The notes: generated from the letters alone by a model not told the origin. A stretch of DNA of 45,466 bases from Methanolinea sp. UBA473 (GCA_002509495.1 DAEV01000112.1:4411-49876); one strand, 5' to 3'. Counted from the stretch's first letter, positions 16,645 to 25,333 are shown. Program-made: numbers and translations.

Positions 16645-17031
16645 TCATGTTTCTTCCAGGGCTTGCAGGACTGCTTTCCGGAAGAGAATTTCGGGCGCCT
16701 CGAGGCAGGAGGAACCGTCCGGCCCAGGGGTGACCCGGACGGATTCCCGGAACTCCTGGCATTTCGAAGACCGGCAGAGGAACTCGGCCTGGTCTGCAAG
16801 GAACAGCAGCTCTATGAGTGGCCGGCCATTTAAGAAAAATCCCTCCCTTTCAGGAGGAGTTCCGGGCGGAAGGACGACCTGCTCCAGAAGGACCTCGATC
16901 CCGTCTTTTTCCAGTAGCGGGCAGACGATCTGGACGAGTTCCCGGAATGTCCTGCCGGTATCTGTGGTCCGGATACACGGATCTTTTGACCGGAGAAAGT
17001 GATTCCAGGAGATGTGCAGTATTCTTTTCAT
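16645..17031 (-). CDS. DUF2703 family protein
   Basis: The 128-residue protein opens with ILHISWNHFLR, then DPCIRTTDTGRTFRELVQIVCPLLEKDGIEVLLEQVVLP, and later FFLNGRPLIELL and FLCRSSKC. This is the DUF2703 pattern: an IxW strand, a Cys-TG helix, then an inGxPlE segment. The family is small, cysteine-containing and of unknown function, and it recalls thioredoxin-like glutaredoxin folds. The usual CxxC at the CIRTTDTG site is incomplete here, with a single Cys. I chose the ATG at 17031; the longer frame upstream would overlap the divergent gene's promoter and encodes low-quality sequence. Confidence 0.7.
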   Translation of the reverse strand: MKRILHISWNHFLRSKDPCIRTTDTGRTFRELVQIVCPLLEKDGIEVLLEQVVLPPGTPPEREGFFLNGRPLIELLFLADQAEFLCRSSKCQEFRESVRVTPGPDGSSCLEAPEILFRKAVLQALEET

Positions 17032-17221
17032 CGTCCATTGCAACCGATAGCTCTTGTTTCCGGGATCCGACGGATCTACCTGGGATCCGGTCATGCCCGG
17101 GTTTTTTATTGAAATGTAGGTTGCGGGTGATATGAATATTGTCCGGGACCGCCCATCCACCTCCCGGAACCAGAGAGATCCTTCGTACTTCTTCCAGTTT
17201 GCGAGGGGAGTTTTAACGAAG

Positions 17222-17232
17222 TTTTTATATTT
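17222..17232 (+). promoter_or_regulatory. TATA box for the first FG-GAP-module protein
   Basis: TTTTTATATTT lies 53-63 nt before the ATG at 17285, giving an expected transcription start near 17255. A G-run (GGGGG) sits close to 17274 as a ribosome site. Confidence 0.5.
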
Positions 17233-17284
17233 GGAAACTGATTGTCCTTTCGGGTCGAACCTGTCGGATATCGGGGGCCATAGT

Positions 17285-19000
17285 ATGAAATCAATCCTGA
17301 AAATCGGACCGATCTTGATCGCAGCTCTGTCGATCACATTAATCCTCATGCCTGTCATGGCAGAAGAGAGGGTCTACGTAGTGAATTCCTATGTCCACCA
17401 GCCATCGGACATCAACTTTTCAACGGTCTTGATGACCGATGGTGACCTGAATGTGATGGGCACCTCGAAGAATCTCGGGGACGATGCCCATTCGGTTGCC
17501 GTGAACGCTATCCATAACGATATCTGGGTAACCGTCCCGGATTCGAACCTGACGGTCGTACTCGATGGCCGGGATCTCTATGTAAAACATACTTTAAGAT
17601 TCACAGGCCTGGACGGGCCCATGGGCGTTGCAATCCGGCCTGTAAGCACTGAAGTCTATATCACAGGATCGAAGTCGGGAACCGTTTCGGTTGTGGACGA
17701 AAATACATATGCTGAACTGGCCAGTATCGATGTCGGGGGCCATCCCTATGCGGTCGTGTTCGCACCGGACGGTGATGAGGCATATATCCTGGATACCGGG
17801 ACCAATGAGCTGAAAGTAATCAAGACATCGGACAGATCCGTGATCAAGACACTGACCTGGACCCCGAGCGACAGGCTCCAGGAGATGGCGATCAACTCCA
17901 CAAGGTTGTATATTACAAACCAGAAATTGGCAGGCCAGATCGAGGTGATACGGACCAGTGACAATACAAAACTATCCCCCATCACGACTACCATCGGTTA
18001 TCCAAGGGCCCTGGGGATGCCCCTCTCGAGCCAATACCTTTTCATCGGGTACTGCACTGGCACTGCGGCTTCCGAGGTCTCGATGATGCGCCTTTCAGAT
18101 CAGACAGTAGTATCCTCTGCAGCGATCACCAACTGTGCCCGAAGGATGGCGGTCCGGTTGAATGGCACCAGGCTGTTTGTTGCCGACCATAACAGCAACG
18201 AACTTTTTGGGTATAACGTCGCAGGCGAAACACTCTCATCGCTGGGCGCTGTCAGTACGGACACTTCCCCCGGCTATTCGAACTCGTCCCCCGTAGGGGT
18301 CGCCCTGATGTACATCAATATCTATCCGTATTTCGCGGTGTATCGACCTTCTGACTTGAATAACTGGATTGTAACTGACGATCTGTCCTCTGTCAAGTAC
18401 AGGAACCATTACGGAAGCGGAACCGATACGCCTCTCATCGGCGACATGAACAATGACAGGGAGGTCGACAGGGCGGTATTCCGGAACGGCGAATGGATCA
18501 TCGATTACAATATGGATGGATCGGTGGACATCCGGGATGATTACGGGATGGCGGGGGATGTCCCGCTCATCGGAGATTTCAATAACGACTGGATCATGGA
18601 CCGTGCAGTCTTCCGTTCATCAACATTCGATAACTGGATCCTCGATTACAATATGGATGGTTCGGTCAATGCCCGGAACCATTATGGTGGGGCTGGGGAT
18701 ATCCCGATCGTTGGAGATTTCAACAACGACTGGGTAACGGACCGGGCAGTCTTCCGTTCGGCGACCCTCAATAACTGGATCATCGACTATGGCATGGATG
18801 GCACGGTGGATGTCCGTGAACGCTACGGCATGGCTGGTGATCTACCTCTCGTCGGGAAGTTTAATTCCGATCTCTTCATGGACAGGGCGGTGTTCAGGAA
18901 CGGCGAGTGGATCGTCGATTACACCATGGACGGTTCTGTCGACAGGCGTGCGAACTACGGGATGGCCGGAGATCGGCCGTTGTCCTGGTGGAATCTGTAA
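17285..19000 (+). CDS. secreted YVTN-type beta-propeller protein with C-terminal five-unit FG-GAP-like module
   Basis: The 571-residue protein starts with a signal peptide (MKSILKIGPILIAALSITLI, cleaved near MPVMA-EE). Residues about 27-340 are YVTN/NHL-like propeller blades, for example GVAIRPVSTEVYITGSKSGT and YAVVFAPDGDEAYILDTGTN. Residues 352-571 are five copies of a 44-48-residue unit of the type DRAVFRNGEWIIDYNMDG plus VPLIGDFNND, resembling FG-GAP/VCBS repeats with Asp-rich calcium-binding loops. The first unit is divergent and the last is short, ending SWWNL. The same module ends the next two genes. An ATG at 17132 is in frame but would place coding sequence over the TATA box. It is exported and probably cell-surface; the ligand is unknown. 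Confidence 0.85.
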   Translation: MKSILKIGPILIAALSITLILMPVMAEERVYVVNSYVHQPSDINFSTVLMTDGDLNVMGTSKNLGDDAHSVAVNAIHNDIWVTVPDSNLTVVLDGRDLYVKHTLRFTGLDGPMGVAIRPVSTEVYITGSKSGTVSVVDENTYAELASIDVGGHPYAVVFAPDGDEAYILDTGTNELKVIKTSDRSVIKTLTWTPSDRLQEMAINSTRLYITNQKLAGQIEVIRTSDNTKLSPITTTIGYPRALGMPLSSQYLFIGYCTGTAASEVSMMRLSDQTVVSSAAITNCARRMAVRLNGTRLFVADHNSNELFGYNVAGETLSSLGAVSTDTSPGYSNSSPVGVALMYINIYPYFAVYRPSDLNNWIVTDDLSSVKYRNHYGSGTDTPLIGDMNNDREVDRAVFRNGEWIIDYNMDGSVDIRDDYGMAGDVPLIGDFNNDWIMDRAVFRSSTFDNWILDYNMDGSVNARNHYGGAGDIPIVGDFNNDWVTDRAVFRSATLNNWIIDYGMDGTVDVRERYGMAGDLPLVGKFNSDLFMDRAVFRNGEWIVDYTMDGSVDRRANYGMAGDRPLSWWNL

Positions 19001-19129
19001 CTTTTTCGGGGCGGGAAAATTTTTTAGCCGGTCCGGAGCAGGAGAAATCACTAAAACGAACCATTTCGTGTTCAATCCCCTCGGGTCACACTGTCAGGAT
19101 CGCGACCCTTATGCCTTGCAGCCGTAAAT

Positions 19130-20188
19130 ATGCATCAGCGGGGTGTCAAGATACCTGTAAACTACCGGTTATTCCTGTGTTCTTTGCTTCTTTTTCTGGT
19201 CTTATATAACCCGGGTTCAGGTTCGGAGCCGTACGCGGACTGGTCCTATTCGCTCGTCCACATTTCGGATACTCAGGTCCTGTCTTCCACGTATCCGTCT
19301 ACATTAAATTTCACCTTTTCCTACCTGGAGTCCCAAAAAAACGCGTATAATATTACTGGAATCGTTGTTACCGGTGACCTGGTGAACTCCTGCACGAACA
19401 CTACCCAGTGGGAAAATTATGCGAATGCAAGGTCGAAAACAACCATTCCCCTCTTCGAAGTGGCGGGTAATCACGACATAAATGGTGTGCAAAATAACTA
19501 TACCGCGTTTGACGCGTATATTGGGAATGGAAAAAGGAACTGGACAGCGGAAATCCATGATTTCCTCTTTATCGGGATTGGATATACCAGGAACGAACTC
19601 AGCGATGCGGATGTATCCATGTACAATGCTCTTATTATGTCCCGCCCCTTCAAAATCCCGATATTCGCTACTCATAACTATTTCGACGGGATAACGTATC
19701 CCACCCCCCTATCCCCGCTCGGGGGAAGCATCAAAGGAGAACTCGTAATCCATGATCCGACGTTCATCATGTGCGGACACATGCATGACAATATCCTTCA
19801 TTCCGGGCAATATTCGGGGAACACCCTGGTGGAAGATATGACAAACTACCAGAGCTATGGCAACTACGCAGCCGGAAAATTATATGCCGTGTATAAAATC
19901 TCGGATAAAGTCATCAGGGTAGGGGCCAGGGATCTCTTTGTATATCCTTCCCAGTCCCTGGGTCCCGTTACTATTGTATACCAGGTCCCCTCCAGTGCGT
20001 ATTTCGACCCAACGCTGATCACAATTGGATTTTCACCAACGACTTCACGACGGTATTGTATCGTGATCATTATGGTCTCGCACACGATCTACCGCTCGTT
20101 GGGGACTTCAACAATGATAACTTCGACGATCGGGCCGTGTTCCGTGGAAATGAATGGATTATCGATTATCACAGGGATGGTTCGGTAG
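19130..20188 (+). CDS. secreted calcineurin-like metallophosphoesterase, N-terminal part of a frameshifted gene
   Basis: A signal peptide (RLFLCSLLLFLVLYNPGSGS) is followed by a metallophosphoesterase domain. All metal motifs are present: HISDTQ, VTGDLVN, AGNHD, FATHNY and MCGHMHDN. The order fits calcineurin-like extracellular phosphoesterases. The reading frame continues sensibly to VYQVPSSAYF at about 20005, then turns to unrelated sequence until a stop at 20188. In the +2 register the five-unit module seen in the neighbours begins at once. Comparison with the upstream paralogue shows a 10-nt gap at this point. The esterase domain itself looks complete, so a truncated, module-less enzyme could still be secreted. 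Confidence 0.8.
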   Translation: MHQRGVKIPVNYRLFLCSLLLFLVLYNPGSGSEPYADWSYSLVHISDTQVLSSTYPSTLNFTFSYLESQKNAYNITGIVVTGDLVNSCTNTTQWENYANARSKTTIPLFEVAGNHDINGVQNNYTAFDAYIGNGKRNWTAEIHDFLFIGIGYTRNELSDADVSMYNALIMSRPFKIPIFATHNYFDGITYPTPLSPLGGSIKGELVIHDPTFIMCGHMHDNILHSGQYSGNTLVEDMTNYQSYGNYAAGKLYAVYKISDKVIRVGARDLFVYPSQSLGPVTIVYQVPSSAYFDPTLITIGFSPTTSRRYCIVIIMVSHTIYRSLGTSTMITSTIGPCSVEMNGLSIITGMVR

Positions 20189-20658
20189 ATACCCGGGATC
20201 ATTTCGGTATACCCGGGGATGTTCCCCTGGCGGGTGATTTCAACAGCGACGGTACTCTCGACCGGGCAGTGTTCCGTGCATCCGCCTGGGACAACTGGAT
20301 CTTCGATGATCAGATGGACGGAGTCGTGGATACCCGGGATCATTTCGGTATACCCGGGGATGTTCCCCTGGTGGGCGACTTCAACAGCGACGGTACCCCC
20401 GACCGGGCAGTGTTCCGTGCATCCGCCTGGGACAACTGGATCTTCGATTATACCATGGATGGTTCGGCGGACACCAGGAACCATTACGGAAATGCAGGAG
20501 ATGTTCCGGTGGTCGGTTCCTTCAACGCGGATGCGATCGTTGACCGTGCCGTGTTCCGGAACGGTGAATGGATTATCGACTATAGCATGGACGGATCGGT
20601 CGATTCCCGGCCGGGATTCGGGATGGCCGGGGATGTCCCGATGGTGGTGACACTCTAA
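19999..20658 (+). pseudogene. FG-GAP-like module separated by frameshift from the metallophosphoesterase
   Basis: This frame encodes VFRPNADHNWIFTNDF and then four more units ending GMAGDVPMVVTL, matching the module at the end of the genes before and after. It has no signal peptide and no good start; a TTG at 20056 is the first possible. It is therefore best read as the 3' part of the metallophosphoesterase gene cut off by a frameshift. The open frame has no stops across five units, so the lesion is recent or a sequence error. Units two and three are nearly identical at DNA level. Confidence 0.75.
20187..20448 (+). repeat. near-identical tandem DNA copies in the module
   Basis: About 121 nt beginning GATACCCGGGATCATTTCGG occurs at 20187-20307 and again at 20328-20448, with only a few mismatches. 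The period is 141 nt, or 47 codons, one module unit. Other units of the same array are far more diverged at DNA level, so this pair was recently duplicated or converted. Confidence 0.85.
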
Positions 20659-21045
20659 CTCTTCCCTTTCTCCATCAGGCCACGACGGAAGATTTCCTCA
20701 TGCTCACGGTTGCCAGAATGCTGGAAAATTTTTCCTGGGATAGATTTCCAATGTATCCCATGAGTCGCATTTACCGCAGGAAAAGGGAATGTATGCTGAA
20801 ACGACCTATGAATAACGGGGCCATTCCTTTATTGTGATTAGCATAACCTTATGAATTCCTTTCAACATATTCACGGTCAATCGTAGAGGGGGACCTTCTA
20901 TCAGGATCTCAGTTAAGGCATTCTTCCACATGACAGAGAAAGTACCACCCAGTCCGTCACTGCAATAACAGGGACGCAGACTCCAGCGATTCGCACAGGG
21001 TCTCCTTCGTCGATGAAAAATTCATTGATAGGGGGAGAGATGTTC
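20659..21045. other. gene-free stretch between FG-GAP-module genes
   Basis: The 387-nt stretch is richer in A and T than its neighbours. No credible coding frame, RNA gene or strong hairpin is visible. A GGGGGAG ribosome site lies at 21031-21037. It presumably holds the promoter of the SBBP protein; I cannot single out the TATA box. Confidence 0.5.
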
Positions 21046-23877
21046 ATGAAACCTATGGGTATTGCGAAAATTATCTGTTTTGTTCTTCTCTGCCTGCTAT
21101 TCGTGCAGGCGGTACCGGCCGTAGGAGAACTGAGCGTATCTGGTGGGAAAAGCGAACGAATAGCAACAGATTCGGATATCAATGCCGCAGGTAGTATCAT
21201 GTCACTCTCGGACATGACCCTCTTCTTCGTTCCAAACGAGGGCCAGGCGGATTCTGGAGTTCTCTTCACCTCTAAAGGAGATGGTTATACCATCTCCTTT
21301 GCCCAGGACCGGGTCGGGTATTCGCTTCCCTATGACGACGGCAGTATTTCCGGCAGGTACGTGGTCATTCAGCGATTTTCCGGGGGGAATCCGGACCCGT
21401 TAGTGGTAGGCATGGACCCGAAGGAGACACTCGTGAGTTATTTCACCGGGGACGAGTCGGAGTGGCACACGAACATCACACCGTTTCATGCCATTGTCTA
21501 CAAGGATATCTTCCCCGGGATCGACCTTATCTATCGCAGCGTGAGCGGATCGGTGAAACGCGAATTCCTCGTCCGGCCTGGAGCGGATCCGTACCGGATC
21601 CGGATGACCTATGAGGGTGCGGGGCAGATCCGGGTGACTGGTGAGGGAGGATTGGTGATCAAGGCAGGTTCCGGTGAGATCAGGGAAACAGCGCCGGTCT
21701 GCTACCAGGACAAAGGTAGTGTGAGGGAGGAGATCCCCTGCCGGTTCGATATCCGAGAGGACGGAAGTGTCTCGTTCCTCATCGGAGAGCATGATCCTTC
21801 CCTACTGCTCACGATCGACCCGGCGCTCGCATATTGCGGGTATGTTGGGGGAGCAGGAAATGACACTGCCAGTGCTATCGCGGTGGACACGGAAGGGAAC
21901 GCATACATCACGGGAACAACGACGTCGACTCATGATACGTTCCCTGAGGAGGGAGGTCTGGATTGGAACTATAACGGAGACGAGGACGCCTTTATCGCGA
22001 AGGTGGATGCATCAGGGACCGACATCGTCTACTGCGGGTATATAGGAGGAACCCGTGAAGATGAAGGGAGGGACATCGCGGTGGATGCGGAAGGGAATGC
22101 GTATATCACGGGATTCACCAGTTCTCTCACGGCAACGTTTCCTGACAAGGGAGGCCCTGACCCCACCTATAACGGGGGAGAATGGGACGCTTTCGTTGCA
22201 AAGGTGAACGCGGCCGGGTCCGATCTCGACTATTGCGGGTACATCGGCGGGGACGGGAGAGATCTCGGCCTTGGCATCGCGGTGGATACGGCAGGATGCG
22301 CGTTTGTCACGGGATTTACGAACTCAACCGAAGACACGTTCCCCGAGGGGAACGGCCTGGACCTCACCCTGAACGGGTTCTATGACGCTTTCGTAGCCAA
22401 GGTGCAGCCTGACGGCAGCGGGCTCATCTTCTGCGGGTACATCGGTGGGAACGATATCACTGCAGGCTATGATATCGCGCTGGATACGGTCGGGAACGCC
22501 TTTATCACCGGCCACACTACATGCGACGACGGGCTCCCCATCACAACGGCCGCCCTTGATCCCACGTTTAACGGGGGCATGGATGTCTTTGTTGCAATAG
22601 TGAACACCGGCTATGGACTAAGCTACTGTTCGTATTTCGGCGGTGATCAGAATGAAAATGGAGATAGCATCGCCACTGATGGAGTCAACGTCTATATTAC
22701 CGGATATACATGTTCAAACGAAACCACGTTCACGGTGAATAATGGCCCGGATCTTTCCTTCAACGGAGGATGGAGCGATGCCTTCGTAGCCAAGATGAGA
22801 GTGGCGGGAACCGGACCTCACCAGCTCGTGTACAGCGGGTTCATAGGCGGGTCCGGGGATGATTATGGCGATGCTATCGTAAGAGATGCAGACGGGAACG
22901 CGTATGTAACCGGATCCACCGGGTCGGATCAGACGACGTTTCCGGTCAGGGCTGGCCCTGACATCACATATAACGACGGTAATGATGCCTTTATCGCAAA
23001 AGTGAACCGGACAGGGACAGCGCTATACTACTGTGGGTATATCGGGGGATCCGGGAGAGACGTCGGCCTTGGCATCGCGCTGGACCATGAGGGCAGTCCA
23101 TATATCACGGGGTTTACCGAATCTTCCACATCCACATTCCCCAAGCTGGCCGGCCCGGACCTCGGTTATAACGGGGCCGAGGACGCCTTTGTGGCGAAGG
23201 TATGGTCCGATTATGGGAGAGGTGTCTTCCGGACTAATGTTACCTGGAACTGGATCCTCGACCGGTCCATGGACCTCACGACTGACATCCGGGACCACTT
23301 TGGGATGGACACAGATTACCCTGTCATGGGCGACATCAATAACGATGAGATCGCTGACCGTGCTGCATTTCGCTCAGGCGAATGGATTGTAGACAACGGA
23401 ATCGACGGCACCGTAGATTTGCGGGACGAGTATGGCATGGCAGGAGATATCCCCCTGATCTATGACTTCAATGCGGACGGCATTACGGACCGTGCGGTCT
23501 TCCGCGCCGGGGAATGGATCATCGATCATAATTTTGATGGAACTTCCGATAACCGGCCACAATATGGCATGGCGGGGGATATCCCGTTGGTGGGTGATTT
23601 CAACAACGATGGTACCCCTGATCGTGCAGTTTTCCGATCCTCGGTTGACAACAACTGGATCATCGACTATTCGGGTAACGGAGTGGTGGACGAGAGAGAG
23701 CATTATGGCAATGCAGGCGACGTTCCCCTGATCTGCGATTTCAATGCGGACGGCATTACGGACCGTGCGGTCTTCCGCGCCGGGGAATGGATCATCGACC
23801 TCAACATGGACGGATCGGTCGATTCACGGCCGTGGTATGGGATAAGAGGGGATCGCCCACTTGTGTGGAATCCTTAA
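21046..23877 (+). CDS. secreted SBBP seven-repeat propeller protein with DUF7948-like domain and C-terminal FG-GAP-like module
   Basis: This 943-residue protein begins with a signal peptide (IICFVLLCLLFVQAVPAVG). An N-terminal domain follows (FVPNEGQADSGVLFTSKGDG through about residue 260) of the DUF7948 type found ahead of SBBP repeats. Seven SBBP repeats of about 65 residues come next, each with YCGYIGG, DxxGNAYITG and DAFVAKV blocks, which should form one seven-bladed propeller. From VFRTNVTWNWILD onward are five FG-GAP-like units, ending RPLVWNP. I chose the ATG at 21046 because GGGGGAG lies 8 nt upstream; ATGs at 21013 and 21040 are in frame. It is a surface or secreted binding protein by architecture, with unknown ligand. 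Confidence 0.88.
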   Translation: MKPMGIAKIICFVLLCLLFVQAVPAVGELSVSGGKSERIATDSDINAAGSIMSLSDMTLFFVPNEGQADSGVLFTSKGDGYTISFAQDRVGYSLPYDDGSISGRYVVIQRFSGGNPDPLVVGMDPKETLVSYFTGDESEWHTNITPFHAIVYKDIFPGIDLIYRSVSGSVKREFLVRPGADPYRIRMTYEGAGQIRVTGEGGLVIKAGSGEIRETAPVCYQDKGSVREEIPCRFDIREDGSVSFLIGEHDPSLLLTIDPALAYCGYVGGAGNDTASAIAVDTEGNAYITGTTTSTHDTFPEEGGLDWNYNGDEDAFIAKVDASGTDIVYCGYIGGTREDEGRDIAVDAEGNAYITGFTSSLTATFPDKGGPDPTYNGGEWDAFVAKVNAAGSDLDYCGYIGGDGRDLGLGIAVDTAGCAFVTGFTNSTEDTFPEGNGLDLTLNGFYDAFVAKVQPDGSGLIFCGYIGGNDITAGYDIALDTVGNAFITGHTTCDDGLPITTAALDPTFNGGMDVFVAIVNTGYGLSYCSYFGGDQNENGDSIATDGVNVYITGYTCSNETTFTVNNGPDLSFNGGWSDAFVAKMRVAGTGPHQLVYSGFIGGSGDDYGDAIVRDADGNAYVTGSTGSDQTTFPVRAGPDITYNDGNDAFIAKVNRTGTALYYCGYIGGSGRDVGLGIALDHEGSPYITGFTESSTSTFPKLAGPDLGYNGAEDAFVAKVWSDYGRGVFRTNVTWNWILDRSMDLTTDIRDHFGMDTDYPVMGDINNDEIADRAAFRSGEWIVDNGIDGTVDLRDEYGMAGDIPLIYDFNADGITDRAVFRAGEWIIDHNFDGTSDNRPQYGMAGDIPLVGDFNNDGTPDRAVFRSSVDNNWIIDYSGNGVVDEREHYGNAGDVPLICDFNADGITDRAVFRAGEWIIDLNMDGSVDSRPWYGIRGDRPLVWNP
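23467..23798 (+). repeat. identical 59-nt tract in two module units of the SBBP protein
   Basis: The 59 nt at 23467-23525 are repeated without change at 23740-23798. The offset is 273 nt, 91 codons, which is two module units. The intervening unit differs, so simple tandem duplication does not explain it; gene conversion between alternate units does. Confidence 0.8.
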
Positions 23878-24026
23878 TTTGTGGATTTGGACAGTCCCTT
23901 ATTTCTATTCTCATCTTAAGGAACAAGGAGTATGTCGAAACTCCAGTTTCGATTCATTAATCATCTTTTTTCCGGAAACCTTCCGGTGATGTAGTCTGAT
24001 ACTTCCCCTGGACGCGGAACGGATTC

Positions 24027-24479
24027 TCACCGTTCGAGGAGGGAGATGTGTTCGGCCGCGCTTGCGGCGAGATTGGCCCGGTTTTTCAGGCACGAGATAT
24101 CCCGGATCGCCTCGAGAACGTGCACCGAATCTTCGAGGTAGGAGAGAAGGTCGGCCGGATAGAGATCGATCCCGTATTCCTCGAGGAGATACCCTGCGAT
24201 CTGCCGGTGATCCAGGCCGTTCTCGCGGAGTTCGAGGATCTCGCGGCCAAATTTCCGCTCGGGGCACCCGCACATCGGCGTGTCCTTGCAACGGCACTTC
24301 AGAAAGGAGTGGATGAAGCGGATCATCTGGTCGTGGAGAGTGTGATCGAGGTGTTCGTAATCGAGCCGGGAGGAGACTGCCTCGAGGGTTGCGCCGTGGA
24401 ACGCCTGGTCGGGCAGGCGGTAGCCTACCAGTCGTTCCAGCCTCCGTGCATGCCGAAAACGCGCTTTCGTTGCGATCAA
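24027..24479 (-). CDS. DUF5814-like cysteine-containing protein
   Basis: The 150-residue protein has a compact cysteine cluster, FLKCRCKDTPMCGCPERKF, then helices (ENGLDHRQIAGYLLEEYGI, ADLLSYLEDSVHVLEAI) and ends AAEHISLLER. From memory this resembles the C-terminal DUF5814 extension of archaeal DEAD/DEAH helicases, found here as a free-standing protein. No helicase motifs are present and the frame starts after where they would be. The likely start is TTG at 24479, overlapping the DUF2150 stop as TTGA. No ATG is available before the conserved part, apart from one at 24557 lying inside DUF2150. The cysteines probably bind zinc. Confidence 0.6.
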   Translation of the reverse strand: MIATKARFRHARRLERLVGYRLPDQAFHGATLEAVSSRLDYEHLDHTLHDQMIRFIHSFLKCRCKDTPMCGCPERKFGREILELRENGLDHRQIAGYLLEEYGIDLYPADLLSYLEDSVHVLEAIRDISCLKNRANLAASAAEHISLLER

Positions 24480-25111
24480 GAGTACTCGCCGGGCTCCTCG
24501 TCGAAGTTCTTGAGCGAGGCCATGGACTCTGCCATGCTCTCGACTTCGATCAACCACTCGTCAAAGAGACTCGGCTGCTCGATATTGTCCTTGACGTATT
24601 TTCCGCAGCACGAAGCGCCAGCGATGACGTTCGCCCCGATATCCGCAGCGATCTCGAGGGCTTTCTCCATATCGGCATCGACCATTTTGCGCCCCTCTTT
24701 CACCAGCGTTTTGATATCGGTCTCGTAGGCGCCGTCCAGGAATTTCCTGCACCCTGCAAAGAGGACCAGGAGAGAGAGCTGGAGCGATTCCACGTATTCC
24801 TCGAGCTCGTCGGACGGGGACTCCTTCATCACGATAGTCTCGACCTGCGAGAGTTTCTCGAGGGCTTCCTCCTTTGTATATCTCCCGTTCTGGAACAACC
24901 GGACGATCTTCAGCACGGAGAGGGTGATATCCATGGAAAAGTTGTAGAGCATGCGGAACCCCTCGGGCATCTCCTCGCTCTCCTGGTTGATCTCAAAACT
25001 GGACTCTTTCAAGGTATGGATCCAGTTGTCCCACCTCTCCTGGTTGTAGAAGATGTAGAACAGTTTCAGAGGCGCTTCTTCCTTAACCGCCTTCTCCTTC
25101 CTCTTTGCCAT
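24476..25111 (-). CDS. DUF2150 family protein
   Basis: The 211-residue archaeal protein begins MAKRKEKAVKEE and has the conserved FYIFYNQERWDNWIHTL block near residue 20. It is otherwise helical: SMDITLSVLKIVRLFQNGRYTKEEALEKL, and IAADIGANVIAGASCCGKYVKDN with a CC pair. The family is restricted to archaea, mostly methanogens, and has no known function. The ATG at 25111 is preferred over the GTG one codon upstream. Its last bases overlap the start of the DUF5814-like gene, so the two are probably translated together and may act together. The gene is divergent from thiI. Confidence 0.8.
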   Translation of the reverse strand: MAKRKEKAVKEEAPLKLFYIFYNQERWDNWIHTLKESSFEINQESEEMPEGFRMLYNFSMDITLSVLKIVRLFQNGRYTKEEALEKLSQVETIVMKESPSDELEEYVESLQLSLLVLFAGCRKFLDGAYETDIKTLVKEGRKMVDADMEKALEIAADIGANVIAGASCCGKYVKDNIEQPSLFDEWLIEVESMAESMASLKNFDEEPGEYS

Positions 25112-25183
25112 CACTCTACCAATGATCTCTAAAATCTTAAAGATATTTGGAAATTCTCCGGATCGGGGCGATAATAATTGATA

Positions 25184-25194
25184 AAATTAATATA
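25184..25194 (+). promoter_or_regulatory. TATA box for thiI
   Basis: AAATTAATATA lies in an AT-rich island of the 222-nt gap between the divergent DUF2150 and thiI genes. It predicts a transcription start near 25218 and therefore a leader of over 100 nt before the thiI ATG, long for an archaeal message. Confidence 0.4.
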
Positions 25195-25333
25195 GGTGGA
25201 GTGGGAGGCCGGCGATCAATCGACCTTCTTCCTGCAGGTTGATCCCCGCAGAATCAGAAATATCAGACCCCCTCCGGGTTGTTGTATCGTCGGCACCCTT
25301 TTTTCCGTTGACGCCAGAGATGCTAGGAAGAAC

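Noticed and set aside
16645..17358. long version of the DUF2703 gene starting at 17358
   Set aside because: The first 109 residues lie antisense to the start of the propeller gene and its promoter; the DUF2703 pattern begins at the ATG at 17031.
19990..20060. programmed frameshift in the metallophosphoesterase-module gene
   Set aside because: No slippery heptamer or downstream stem is seen, and the neighbour paralogue shows the register difference as a simple 10-nt gap.
25196..25333. N-terminal extension of ThiI to 25196
   Set aside because: The extra 46 residues are unlike ThiI, begin at the TATA box, and the ATG at 25334 has a ribosome site and the family-like VIRYGELF start.
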